A stretch of DNA of 64,000 nt from Nematopogon swammerdamellus (GCA_946902875.1 OX336343.1:13451361-13515360); one strand, 5' to 3'. Numbered from the stretch's first letter, positions 11,091 to 21,635 are shown. Notes: generated from the letters alone by a model not told the origin. Numbers and translations are program-made.

Positions 11091-11159
11091 AATCTGCGTG
11101 ATGTCACAAGAATTGAAATGACATTATTTGAGTGTAACGGTGAGAGAGACCGCATGTCT

Positions 11160-11338
11160 AGAAAAGGTATAGACATGCGGTCACCTACTCACGCACGATT
11201 CCGCCGACAAGTTTGGGAGCCGAAAGGGCATTTTCAGCAGCAGGTTATTTAACAAGAAATTTAAGAAGTGGCATGGGTGATCCCAGTTTAGACGCTCTAT
11301 GTTTCCTTAAATCTCACTTTCAACTAAACAAAGATTAG
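11160..11338 (+). pseudogene. hAT transposase C-terminal dimerisation region
   Basis: Reading frame from about 11160 to a TAG at 11336-11338. It contains IPPTSLGAERAFSAAGYLT followed by RNLRS, LDALCFLKSHF. This is the conserved C-terminal block of hAT transposases (P-T-S-x-x-S/A-E-R-x-F-S-x-A-G, then an L-x-F-L-K segment), which mediates multimerisation. The rest of the transposase, including most catalytic acidic residues, is missing or unrecognisable, so the element cannot move itself. The stop lies just upstream of the LINE insertion and is the probable native C-terminus. Confidence 0.88.
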
Positions 11339-12206
11339 TCAACTGTTGCTACGGTTGACCAGGTTCTCGAAAAAGTATCCTCTTTGGGGGAAGAAGAACT
11401 TGGTCAACTTAAACGTAGCCAAGTAGCAAGCTTGTGCCTTCTCTACTAAGGCTGATCAGTTTCCTCTCCAAGCACTTTTCAGGGCAGCCAAGTCCCCAAC
11501 GATGGTAGTCTGGGCGTCTTGGATATGGAGGCTTCCAGGGACGTTGGGTTTCGATCGTTCATAGAGTGCAAGGCGAAACTAGCGTCTCGAAAATTAGGGA
11601 TCCTCTACCGATGTCGGCGATTTTTCACGCCGGTCCAACTACTTACACTCTACAAAGCACAAGTAAGACCGGTGATGGAATATTGCAGTCATCTTTGGGA
11701 GGGTTCCCATGAGTACCTTCTTTCAGCCTTGGATTCTATTCAGCGACGAGCCATTCGCCTCATTGGTGACTCTGTGCTCACAAAGGACCTTCAACCTCTA
11801 AAGTACAGACGTATGGTTGGTTCATTGAGCCTGTTTTATCGGTACTACTATGGCCACTGCTCTGACGAACTTGCTTCCCTTATCCCTCCATCTCCTGTTC
11901 ACCTTCGCCAAACCCACCATACTCTCGCGGAACACCCCTTTGTAGTCGACAGAAGAGTTCTTCGAACTGCACGATTCTCTAAATCTTTCTTGTGTCGCAC
12001 TGCAAAGGTGTGGAACGGGCTCCCAGGGAATATATTTCCCCACTCCTACAATCCACGGATCTTCAAATCGCGGGTTAATGGCCTTTCCCCAGCAACAGTA
12101 ATCCACCATCAAGCCGGACTGGCACCTCCTCGGCGGTGAAATTGGCTGCCCCTGAGGTTTCGACCACGGGTGGAGCCACCCAGTTCGGAAGCAATAAAAA
12201 AAAAAG
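11339..12206 (+). mobile_element. 5'-truncated LINE, copy 1 (Jockey/CR1-like)
   Basis: Inserted inside hAT element 1, almost exactly after the transposase stop. It ends with tcggaagcaat and an A-run at about 12196-12206. Its 3' end is shared with the copies at 38102-38855 and 60868-61061, both minus. Only the last part of the reverse transcriptase frame remains, as expected from incomplete target-primed reverse transcription. Confidence 0.9.
11354..12139 (+). pseudogene. LINE reverse transcriptase C-terminal region
   Basis: One frame runs from 11354 to the stop at 12137-12139, broken by in-frame TAA at 11447 and TGA at 11453. Downstream of the stops 206 residues are open. Landmarks: LTLYKAQVRPVMEYCSHLW, then IQRRAIRLIGD, VWNGLPGNIFPHSYN, FKSRVN. 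These are the thumb/C-terminal landmarks of Jockey/CR1-type non-LTR reverse transcriptases. The catalytic YADD palm and the endonuclease are absent. The methionine at 11519 is not a biological start. Confidence 0.9.
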
Positions 12207-12549
12207 TCACGCTGACGTAGTTACCAAGTGGTTTACGTCATCACGTTAAAGTTAGTGTTAAGTTCCCATTCAACATTTTAATTTCAAAATTTGAACACAT
12301 GTTATTTTAATATTGCACTGAAATATTAAATGTCACTTATTTTATTACTAGTATACTCTTTATCATTTATTTTCATGTGGCCCAGTGCAAAAATACCTAC
12401 CTTATAATATACCTTACCTAAGTTACACTTCACATTTTGCCGTAAAATCCAAAACATCGAAAAAATCGAAAAATCGATTTTTAAAATATGAAAATCGGAA
12501 TAAAACCGATTTTGAAAATGGTACCGATTTTGGATGCCCTAGTCAAACC

Positions 12550-12884
12550 ACTCACTTAAGGTTAGCCTATTAGATGCACATAAGTGAAGCTTATTCGCAC
12601 TCGTATATTGAAATCCATAGACTTTGAAAGAAAGGTCCGAACGATTCGTATCGACCGCACTGTATCAATTCAATTGTTTGGAGAGCCCTCAGAACCTCGG
12701 AAGGCTTTCCTTTTCCTCGATAACCGCATAATTTTTTTATTTTTTTTTTTACATTTTACATAAAAAAAAAAATCATTAAATAGAACACCGTTTTATTCAA
12801 TTACCAGACCAGGATGTAGGGTCTACTGCTGGCAACATTTGTACGTGCGGGGTGAAAGAACGATCGGAATTCTGTGAGTACTTT
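12550..12884. other. no gene seen
   Basis: AT-rich sequence with T- and A-runs at about 12727-12772. No exon signals. Confidence 0.5.
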
Positions 12885-12945
12885 TTAGGTTCCATATCAA
12901 TACGGAAGCCTATTACTAAGCCTACGTCTCGTCTGTCTTAGTCAT
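12885..12945 (-). repeat. family H fragment
   Basis: tttttaggttccatatcaat followed by acggaagcctattactaagc is the terminal part of repeat family H read from its CCTAAAA end. Confidence 0.75.
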
Positions 12946-13010
12946 ACTGTTTCATGTAAAGTTCTGTGTAACTGGTACGACCAAAGGAAAACTTGGGTTA
13001 GTTTCCAAAT

Positions 13011-13383
13011 TTTTTTTATGCAAACTGACACGGTTGGCTGTATCACCTACAACATCCGTGATGTCAGCCCATAACACCGGTTGAACTATGTGCCCTTTAC
13101 TTTCATTTCATGTCGGCTACACTGAACAGGAAGGAAAACACGAACTATTTACATAGCGTTTCGACCGACACGTTTCATTCAGTGCGGTGGTACCAACACG
13201 GGCGGAATAAACCCTCCTAATACATAACCTAGTAAGGTAAGAAGGGAAGGTACCTACAGTTTTACGTGGAATCCGAACCACGGTCAGCCTCCAACGGTCG
13301 AGCGGTCACCCATCCAAGCACTGACCGCGTTCAGGGTTGCTTAACAACAGTCAACCGACCGCACCACACCACTGAGGCTGGCA
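13011..13383 (-). mobile_element. SINE-A copy
   Basis: Complementary copy from the T-run at 13011 to the head near 13383. The 5S-like word (accatccaagcactgaccgc region, about 13309-13330) and the shared core (gtgcggtggtaccaacac) are both present, but the head is partly decayed. It abuts a plus-strand SINE-A tail at 13384. Confidence 0.88.
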
Positions 13384-13476
13384 TTATGATATGGGCTGAC
13401 ATCACGGTTATCGCAGGTGAGGTAGACAACCTCAGATCTGTGAGTAGACAAACATGTTAGACCCAATAAAAAAAAG
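13384..13476 (+). mobile_element. SINE-A 3' fragment
   Basis: Begins tatgatatgggctgacatca and continues through gcaggtgaggtagacaac to an A-rich tail (aataaaaaaaagtaaaaa). This is the tail of SINE-A in the opposite orientation to its immediate left neighbour. Confidence 0.8.
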
Positions 13477-13764
13477 TAAAAAGGAGGAAGGGATTGGTTG
13501 GGGTTTGCGCCCCGCGCGGCAGTTTCAAGGGTCATCGGATCTCGAGACGCGAGTACTCTACAAGGAGTGTTCAATGAGCTGTCAAACCGTGTCGGCCGTT
13601 GTTGGTATCATTCTCATCTCGACAGGTCAAAGTAGAATAACCTTTGGTTCAGGAAAAACGAACATTTTATTTTATTACGCTATAAGGAATACGCCCTACG
13701 CTAGGTACCTACAAAGTACATGTACTAGTAAATATTTCTGAAAGTGTAGTAGTGTAACAGATGA
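13477..13764. other. no gene seen
   Basis: Unique-looking sequence between SINE-A and family H. The open frames that cross it begin inside the SINE and show no motif. Confidence 0.45.
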
Positions 13765-14152
13765 CAAAAAACCGGCCAAGTGCGAGTTGGACTCGCGCAC
13801 CGAGGTTTCTGTACCACCACGTAATTGGTCGGTTTTTATTATTTGTGATTTCACCTTAGAGTTTGCAATATAATCACACCAAGTTCGACGTTTATATCTA
13901 TAATAGTTTTTACGATAAGTACAGAAAAAAACATAAATAAAAAAAACAGGTTTTTTGTATAGGGATCCTTAATTGATTAGTTTTTTTTCTTGTTATTTGT
14001 TAGTACATAATATCCGCCATTAATAACGCAAATTCTGTGAAATTTTCAACCGGCTACCTATTACGGTTCAAATGATCATCCCTCGGACGGACGGACAGAC
14101 AGACGGCATTGGCTTAGTAATAGGCTTCCGTACGGGGTACGGAAACCTAAAA
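13765..14152 (+). repeat. interspersed repeat family H, full copy
   Basis: Starts aaaaaccggccaagtgcgag and ends with a gacagacag run, ggcttagtaataggcttccg and a small hairpin (ttccgta/tacggaa) just before cctaaaa. Termini are conserved in copies at 51984-52284 and 63199-63546 (+), and 27177-27864, 46618-46752 and 55442-55735 (-). No protein is encoded. I recall this as a very common lepidopteran repeat; its superfamily is left open. Confidence 0.88.
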
Positions 14153-15258
14153 TGTAAGCCGGTGATGCACCAACACCAGCGACACAACTGTCCGCACAAT
14201 ATACATACTGTACTGTATTGATGTTTTAACCCTAGTCCCGACTACAGGTTATATCAATTCTGTACAACGTAGGTGTTACACGTTGCCTGCGGTTGGTCCT
14301 TCTGAAACTTGTATTGCATTTGTTTTATTGCATAGGCTATTTATTTTTATTTGTTTATTTATCTATTTCAATTCAATAAGCATATCAATAATTACATACG
14401 GAACCTCTACACTTGAAATACATACATGTATCTGTCAGAGAAATTAATGTTTAAACACATTTACAAACATTTGAGCATTAATGCGCATATCTATGGCATT
14501 ACATTAAAGTGTGATTTAAAATATATAGATATAAATTTTTTTAAGTATTTTGAAATAATAACAATTGCAATAAAAACAGAAATAATAAATACTTACCTGA
14601 AAATAAATTTACCATAAAACATTAGATTAGATATTAATTAAAACCTATTACAAGATAAAATAAGGATAAAGTAATTTCTATAAGTATATATTATATAAGT
14701 AAGATATAGGTACACGTTTAAGTATTTAATAAAAGTCCTGACTGCGTCAACTGACAATTCCGTCCGTGCGCCATGATAGAAGAAGCTGAACACGGTTTGT
14801 GACACGGTGTCCATCCGTTGTCTCTTATTGAATTATCGAGCTACGGAGCAATTCCTGCCGAATTACATTAGAGGACACAGCCGGGACGCGGATGTCTTAA
14901 TGGACGTCTTCGGCTGATTGTATATACGAGGCGACGACGAGACGATCCGATGTGTCCCACACCCGGCCGCCTCTAGGGCTGCCAAGACAGTCCTGTCTTG
15001 TAAAATAAACATATTGAGGAAAACTTACAAGACTTTAAAATCACGATAGCATCTCTATTTACAAAAGTTGAGTCCACAGAACAAAATGAAATAAGAAATA
15101 TTATACGATTAGTTCTATGTTTCCCTATCCTTATAAAATGTAACGTTTGCGATGTATAGGTATATCAATCAATCAGTCAAATCAATCAAGTATTCTTTAG
15201 TGAAAATCGTTGTAAGTGTATTATACAGGGTGTTATAACGGCCACTACATTAAATTTA
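14153..15258. other. no gene seen
   Basis: AT-rich to about 14750, then a more balanced stretch (14750-15000) with several CpGs but no open frame or splice pair that I would defend. A tandem aatcaatcagtcaaatcaatc word lies at about 15166-15188. Confidence 0.5.
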
Positions 15259-15664
15259 GCGGCGGGTGGCCGAGTGGTTTGAGCATCGGCTTCTCATGCG
15301 GGAGGTCCGAGGTTCGAATCCGGTCGGCGTGTACCAATGAGTTTTTTCTGACGAAAAAATTTACGTGCATACCTACACCTGCTGCTTCACCGTTCGGAAC
15401 CGGTGTAAAACTGTAGGTCCCTTCCCTTGCCCCTTACTAGGTGGTAGGCTCTAATTGTAGCCGACTGGGTTGGTACCACCGCACTGGATGTAAGATGGCC
15501 GCATAGCAACCTCGGTTGTGTTCTCCTCTAGTCCAGTATGGCCAACAATCCAGGGAAGTCTCCGGTATGGCACCTACCTTCTCGGAGGTGATATTGGCTA
15601 GTCAGAGCATGTGCTTTGGCCCCTCTGACTCAGCCTCATACCGGATTACATAAAAAAAAAAAAA
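15259..15664 (+). mobile_element. SINE-B, full copy with tRNA-type head
   Basis: tRNA-like promoter: A box TGGCCGAGTGG at 15267-15277 and B box GGTTCGAATCC at 15311-15321. The body carries the core also present in SINE-A (aactgtaggtcccttccctt, then ggttggtaccaccgcactgg). It continues through ggaagtctccggtatggcac and cctcataccggattacat to an A-tail. Further copies: 46824-47192, 48867-49238 and 61890-62067 (+); 51552-51946 (-). It is a retroposon and not a working tRNA gene, because the sequence runs on past the tRNA 3' end. Confidence 0.93.
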
Positions 15665-17704
15665 GTCAAACAACTTTTTTCTGAATTCCCTTTAAATAAA
15701 AAGTTACAGTTTTCATACAAACTAATTGATTAATTTAGTGTAAAAAGGATCTCATGTTCTGCATGAACGTAGGAATGAAAGGCGCGCGGTGAGTGAGCGA
15801 GCAATGAGGAGTGCGCGGAGCGAGGAGATGCGCGGCGCGGCGACGCGGTCGCGGCGTGAGTTTTTCGACCCCGACCGTTCCCGCGCCAGCACACTGCCCC
15901 CGCGCGCATCAAATTATTACACTTGACGAAAACATAAATTTTAAATGCAAAATACCCAAAAAATCTAATAATATTCCTAGACACGCCAAAATATGTACCT
16001 ACTAGACAAGAGGTGAAATGGTGACCCTAGCCTTCCATTCGCTGCCGCCCTCCATCGATAGCAATACGAGCGAAGGCGAATTGTGTAAGATTTTTTGCTG
16101 AAAACTCAATATCAGCCACGTTTTTTTTGCGGCAAGGCGCCAAATTTGTTGCCAGCAGGAACTTACTGCCTAGTATATGGGTATTTTTTATCCTTGGAAC
16201 CACACATGGTTCATTCTCTAGCTATATGTAATTTACCACTTTTTGTTCTTGGATTTTTTTTATTTCGTCGTAGATTACAGAGATATGTGTTTTTCTATAT
16301 TCAACTTAAAATGAAGTTGAAATCTATAAAACATGTGGAACAAATTTCGCAATACAATGTGAAATAAACACGTTTAAAATGCTGTACCTACCTAAGAGGA
16401 ACATTCGTTCTACTTGATACGGAGTGGTGCAGTATGAAAGAGCCCTCCAGCCAGATAGGCCCTTCTTGTTAACGCTAACGCTATATCACAAAAACCCTTT
16501 GTGTGCACCCGGAGCCATCCTAAGCCCTTTCATTCAATGGCTCGATCGAATATGCAATATTCGGCTCCCAAATGTCAGTATTAACCCGCTGTCCGGACAC
16601 TTTGCGATATTGCGGCGCGTGGAGGCAACACGCTCTTTATAGGGCGCCATAAATCATGTTCACTCGAACATTGGCGATAGTTTAGAAGCGGTAAAGGGTT
16701 TGATTTATCCCGCAACTTGGCTCATTCTGAGCAGCTGTCGCTTAACTTTCACATTATTACATAACACTTAAAGCAAAAACTTGGACCTGCAACAATTTGC
16801 CAAGTTCCAGGAAGGTCAGTCGCGGCCGCCTACGCCCCGCCCCGCCCCGCCGCAGGTTGTGTGAGCGCCCAGCGTGCGAATAACGGCGTTAGTGACGAGA
16901 GGACGAAATAAAGAAGGTGTGAATGGGTGACGAGGGAAATGCTACAGCCAAATACTTTTTGGAGGTAAGGGACTCGGATGGATAAAATGTTTTTCTTAGC
17001 GCGCACTAAGCGAGATTTCTAAACTGAAAATAAGAGCCGGCGTGCCGAAAGCACCCACGCATTTTTTTAAGTGTTTTTTCAGTACTTTTGGGCTAGAATC
17101 GCACACACATCAACATAATCATATTTAGGACAGTTTAGGATACCTATATTATCACATTAGCAATAAGGATATCAGAAGAAGGATTTACATTCATACTGAA
17201 TCTACATAATAGTTAGAATCCTTGAAACGCATGTCTGACAGGCGCTAAAGGCGCACGCATCTAGCTGAGCTCACTGTACCTCGCCCCATTTCATAACGTA
17301 TCTGGTACTTTCAACCTTAGTTCGCAATTTTCCACCAACCATTCCGTCCATCGCGAACCATCTAATTTAAATGTAGGTATTCCGAACTCGTGCAGTGAGG
17401 GCGCGGTTTTTTTTCTTCGATCGCAATCCCGAAGCGAAGTTTATTACCTCGGTGCCAGCGCCAGAGGATAATGGAACTGCTGGTGCGCGTCGATTTCTCA
17501 ACTCATTTGGATTCAATTCACAACAAACAATAGTGCAGCAGTAAGTAAAAAGCACTGAGGGGGCGCAGCGAGCGCACAGTAGATATAAGGATATCATGTC
17601 AAGTTTCGAGTCGAGACAAGTTTAGAAATGTGTTTGATAAGTCAACACATTGTCTGTAAGTATAACTTTACATACGTCATAGCTCACAATATTAGTTAAT
17701 TAAG
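15665..17704. other. no gene seen; CpG-rich patches
   Basis: GC/CpG-rich patches occur at about 15780-15905 (gcgcgg words), 16600-16650 and 16820-16860 (ccccgccccgcc). Between them the sequence is AT-rich. The stretch 16500-16820 is well balanced and could be regulatory, but this rests on composition alone. Open frames here have no motifs. Confidence 0.4.
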
Positions 17705-17824
17705 ACTCATTAGGGTTCTAGTGTTAGACACCTACGGAACCCTTCAATCACTGAAAGGGCAGAACAAAAGCACAGTGTAGGTATACGAAGTTTACTCGCA
17801 CGTGCAGTGCGAGTAAACTTCGTA
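17705..17824. repeat. family H relic ending in an 18-bp-arm hairpin
   Basis: tagggttctagtg and acctacggaacccttcaatc resemble a family H end. Bases 17784-17801 and 17807-17824 are exact reverse complements (tacgaagtttactcgcac) with loop gtgca. The right arm runs directly into the CGCA array. Confidence 0.85.
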
Positions 17825-18095
17825 CACACACACGTACGCACGCACGCACGTCCGCCCGAAAGCCCGCCCGCCCGCACGCACGCACGCACGCCCGCCCGCC
17901 CGCACGTACGCACGCCCGCACGCTCGCACGCACGCCCGCCCGCCCCCACGTATGACCGCCCGCCCGCCCGCACGTACGCACGCCCGCACGCACGCACGCA
18001 CGCACGCCCGCCTGCCCGCCCGCACGTACGCACGCCCGCACGCACGCACACACGTCCGCCCGCCCGCACGTACGCACGCACGCACGCACGCACAC
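17825..18095. repeat. CGCA/CGCC minisatellite
   Basis: About 270 bp of tandem cgcacgcacgcc-type words with cgtacgcac interruptions. Open frames exist on both strands in several phases and encode simple Arg-Ala-Cys-Val or Thr-His-Ala-Arg periodic peptides, so none is a gene. Alternating purine-pyrimidine sequence of this kind can adopt Z-DNA. Confidence 0.96.
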
Positions 18096-19496
18096 AAGTG
18101 CTTTACCACTGCTATTAGAGATTCCGTAATGGCAAGAAAGCAGACAACCTTGTTTCATCCACATCAGTAAATCAATTTAACAATAAGTACGTCGCATTGA
18201 AATCAAGTAGGATGCCGCGAACGCTCGTTGAGTTGGAAATTATCCAAATTTAGTGAATTGAACTAAAAATAAAATGAATCCTACTTTTGAATTGCAGACT
18301 GAGTTCCCGGAATGGGGTCAGTGTTCCGTTAAATAAAGTTGGGATATTCAAACAGGGGAATACAAGGAGAACTTGCATGCAACGATCCGCAGGCACGTAC
18401 GTACATATATGTACAAGTTTCCGACCGGCATTCCTGTGTCACTGCTGGGCGTCGGCATCTCTTTAGGGCTGTGGCGAAACTTTTACTTCCGTTTTCTGTC
18501 TGAACTTCTGTCCGACAAAACTAACTATCGACACATTTGATAGAAAAATATTATCTGGAAATACATAAAATTTAACAATCAAATAATCAGAGAAAGGTAG
18601 AGTTGAGAACCTGTCAAAATACAAGTTATAATTTAATGGGGGCGGAGCCACGGGTGCGGTTAAATTTCAATAAAATTACACAGATATAAACTACATACGT
18701 AATACTTAACTCAACTTGTAAATTTTAAAATGTCTCACAACACGCGGAACTTACTTACTAGATAATGTAATTGTAACTACTGAGAGCCAATACGAGTTCT
18801 AACAAAACGTTTGCGGTGCAATTGTTTAAATCCTTTATGACAGCGCGTTCACACGAATACAGTTGTAGCATCTCACGAAGGCACATATCATCATCATATA
18901 TCATGGCGAAAACGTTTACTACAGTTAAAGTGAGAACAGGAGTGGACGCCTGCTTTAAACAATTGGTTGAAGCAATCATGAGAGTCCTATTGTTTTCGAA
19001 TTGTACGAAAACAGTCATGCTTTCGTTAGATGAAACACCTATACGTATATAATAGTTCTATAGCTAGGTGTACAAGATGTCGCCGAGCGAAGCCAAGGTT
19101 ACCCGTTGGTCTGAAAGCTTTTCAGGCTTTCACAGGAAGTGGTCGAGGCTGGAGCCGCCCAGCCGCCCCCGCCACCCCACGCTACTCGTAGGTGCGTTTT
19201 ATTCATAGGAATTCTTGCCGGAGAATCTTGTTTATATAGAAATGGAATGTGAAACGAATATCGGGAATGTTTCATCGCGATAAGGAATGTTGCTGTGTCT
19301 GGTTTCGAAATAGTTTAAATTTTAAAAGTGAGTACGTATAGAAAATATATATTGAATTGTATTCATTTTGTGCCGCATTTTCTTCCAAATAACCATAATA
19401 AGGTATCCTCTTATCTTATAAGTCTCCATACTTTCGAATATGCGAGTAACTTAGCAATAGATAAATAATAAACTACAAAACAAATGATCTAATTTG
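18096..19496. other. no gene seen
   Basis: Mixed composition. Opposing open frames at 18758-19018 (-) and 18816-19052 (+) overlap each other and neither shows a motif. A CpG-richer patch lies at about 19080-19190. No SINE or LINE sequence recognised. Confidence 0.45.
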
Positions 19497-19565
19497 TTTA
19501 TAGAAAGCGCGAGGTTTGGCGTCGAGCCATGTCCATGGACATTCGGTCGCAAGTGGGTGTTGCGC
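19497..19565 (-). repeat. possible LINE family G 3' relic
   Basis: tttatagaaagcgcgagg followed by ccatggacattcggtcg loosely matches the minus-strand 3' ends at 53737 and 62266 (attgaaagcgcgacatatgg, then catgggcattcgggcg). Short and diverged. Confidence 0.4.
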
Positions 19566-19925
19566 ATACCATGTATTTGTATTTATTTGTTTCATTCTTG
19601 GGTACACTCTACACAGCGGCGACTCCTGGTCCTGAATATTGGGTTGGCTCTGGCTAAGGATTTTTTTTTTTCATTATTTCATAACTTAGGTACCTACGCG
19701 TTAATTTATTTCTACCACAATGAGTTCAAAAACTGAAAGACGATTACGATATAGATAGTTTATAATATTTAGTTTAAATGATTTATTTTGCTCACTTACG
19801 ACTTATTTGTCTGTAGATAGGTACCTACTGGTTGTGTCAAAGCTGTCGAGTTGCAGCCGACAACAGCGACGTCTCCTCTGGCACGACGACGACGAGACAG
19901 GAATACAAGCTTGAATTGTTACATT

Positions 19926-20111
19926 TTATTTGTACATGAAGTCCACTCTTCGTTCCACAGACAAGAAATTTTCGATGACTCGATCGTGAAAATCTTCTTT
20001 CTTCCTCAATTTTGTTAGCAACTCCTTTTCCACAGATATGTAAGAGTGCCAAATTACTGAGTCTCTCTTGTCCTTGAGTGCTCCGTAGATAGCTCGGTAG
20101 GAGTTTGCCAT
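19926..20111 (-). CDS. candidate small protein, 61 residues, unrecognised
   Basis: An ATG at 20111 in context TTATAATGG opens a 61-codon frame ending at TAA 19928-19926. The protein starts MANSYRAIYGALKDKR and ends SVERRVDFMYK. It is highly charged (many K, R, E, D), with no signal peptide, membrane segment or low-complexity run. It is unusual here in having varied, coding-like codons and no overlap with any repeat. The stop overlaps AATAAA (AAATAAAATG on the minus strand), so a short transcript could be polyadenylated at once. A CpG-rich stretch lies just upstream at about 20190-20480 and could hold the promoter. I do not recognise the family. It may be a small gene, the last exon of a larger minus-strand gene, or chance. 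Confidence 0.45.
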   Translation of the reverse strand: MANSYRAIYGALKDKRDSVIWHSYISVEKELLTKLRKKEDFHDRVIENFLSVERRVDFMYK

Positions 20112-20139
20112 TATAATTACCAATAAATCACTTTAAATT

Positions 20140-20560
20140 TAACAACACTGCACAGGATTCATCCATACAAAGTCCATACCTACATAACGGAATATGCAGC
20201 TATCAACTCGCGAGCCAATGCGCACACACACGCGCACATAACACACCTCTAGCTCGCTAGTCGCATCGCATCGCACGTCGCACAGCACAAGAATACTCGT
20301 CGTGTGGACGCAGCGCGCACGCACCCGCACACGCAACACACACACACACCTAGCTCGCTCTACTCGCTACCGCCGCGTCACTAAATGCACTCCCCGCTGC
20401 GCCAACTCGAAAGGCTGATCAGCGGGTCCGCGCGGGACGGGGGGGACATCGGTCGCTTCCGCCTTGTATGGAATACGATGGCGCTTCAAAATGTAGCCAA
20501 CCGGCCAATGAATGCCTTGATGTGTCGTCATTCGTCGTCGCCCGCGTTTGACGCGGAATT
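20140..20560 (-). promoter_or_regulatory. CpG-rich stretch upstream of the small ORF
   Basis: Lies 5' of the minus-strand ORF at 19926-20111. It has dense CpG and short repeats of gctcgct, gcacgcac and catcgcatcgca, plus an AC run near 20340. No TATA box or consensus initiator was identified. The promoter role is inferred only from position and composition. Confidence 0.25.
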
Positions 20561-21635
20561 TCAAATTATGTAACGGGTACGGGATTGACGTTTTATCTTA
20601 TTAATCGTGGATTATATGACATAAATAATATAACTCCGAAATTTTTTCACATTTATTTTAGCCTGATACTTCTGTATTAATGGTGTCATTCATTTTATTT
20701 GGTTTGGCGGCGCCAACCTCGCCAACTGAGAGGAGTCGCCGCTGACTCTACACTTGAATTCGTCACATTAGAAGGCAGGAAATTGTGTACGGAATCTAAC
20801 ACAATTTCCAGGTTAAAGTTCTCACGGAAAACAAATTGGTATGGTTGGTATATACCGTCTCCACGCGAGTTCGACTAGCACTTGACCGCTTTTTTTGTTT
20901 ACCTCTGCCGCGTTGCATGGGCCCAATATTGGAACCGAATAACGAATTAAAGGGAATTAATAATTATAATGTTGGAAGCCTACAGGTTAATAAATACACT
21001 TTGGACTAGTAGCAACCTAAATCTAAAGATGAACATGTAAGTTTCTATGATCGTTTAATATTTTCTCTAAACAAATTTATATTCCCGTTAACTAAAGTTC
21101 ATAATGTTATCGAATGTGTAATTTAAGATTACAATTCTCCGCAATTACGTAACTATTCTGAAAAGCTTCCGTGTTGACGCTCGAACTAATCTCAAGTAGG
21201 GAAGTTCACCGCGCGTCGGCTCTCTCCTTAAGTGGAATTATCTCGGACAATAATCCTCGCTTTCATTTCGGGGCGAGATTCTGAGAGGTGTCGCCTTAAC
21301 GATTACCTGCGAGGCGCGACAGCATTGCTGCGGCAAATATATCGAGAATCAACGAATAAAACATCAAACTGAATAGGTACAGTTTTTTTTCAATACCACG
21401 GTCGTGGTATTGCATCACCTGAATCAGACTTTTAATAACTAACATATAATATAACATTTCACAAAACCATATTAACATCGATTTTAATATGTATCTGACG
21501 CATTGTGCTGCATTGTGTCTGAGTCTGTTACACATTCTCAAAATCCACCTTATTCCACTTTGGCGAGGGGTTTCCCCAAAGTTTTGTAAAATTTTAATTT
21601 TGAGAATAAAATGTAAGGCTTGAAATTTGTTTTTA
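20561..21635. other. no gene seen; short family H end
   Basis: AT-rich. At about 20870-20893, cgcgagttcgactagcac then ttgaccgctttt is a minus-strand family H terminus. The minus-strand open frame at 21296-21640 (114 codons) begins at the edge of a SINE fragment, is rich in K/I/L/M and has no motif. I do not call it a gene. Confidence 0.45.

Larger units (their letters stand above)
10501..12541. mobile_element. hAT-type DNA transposon 1 with nested LINE
   Basis: Perfect 18-bp terminal inverted repeats, tagggcatccaaaatcgg at 10501-10518 and its complement at 12524-12541. They are flanked by an exact 8-bp duplication gtcaaacc at 10493-10500 and 12542-12549. An 8-bp duplication is the hallmark of the hAT superfamily. 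The interior has subterminal aaaatcgg/ccgatttt words, a transposase remnant ending at 11338 and a 5'-truncated LINE at about 11339-12206. hAT transposases cut and paste their element through these termini; this copy is inactive. Confidence 0.95.

Noticed and set aside
13266..13741. Overlapping frames on both strands near SINE-A
   Set aside because: They begin in SINE-A sequence and have no family resemblance.
15259..15335. tRNA gene at the head of SINE-B
   Set aside because: It continues into the SINE body and recurs at 46824, 48867 and 51946 (minus); internal promoter only, not a functional tRNA.
17710..18164. Several long open frames on both strands (up to 138 codons)
   Set aside because: All run through the CGCA minisatellite and encode periodic Arg-Ala-Cys-Val or His-Ala-Arg-Thr peptides; tandem repeat artefacts.
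18758..19052. Opposing frames of 86 and 78 codons
   Set aside because: They overlap on opposite strands and neither shows a motif, splice sites or codon bias.
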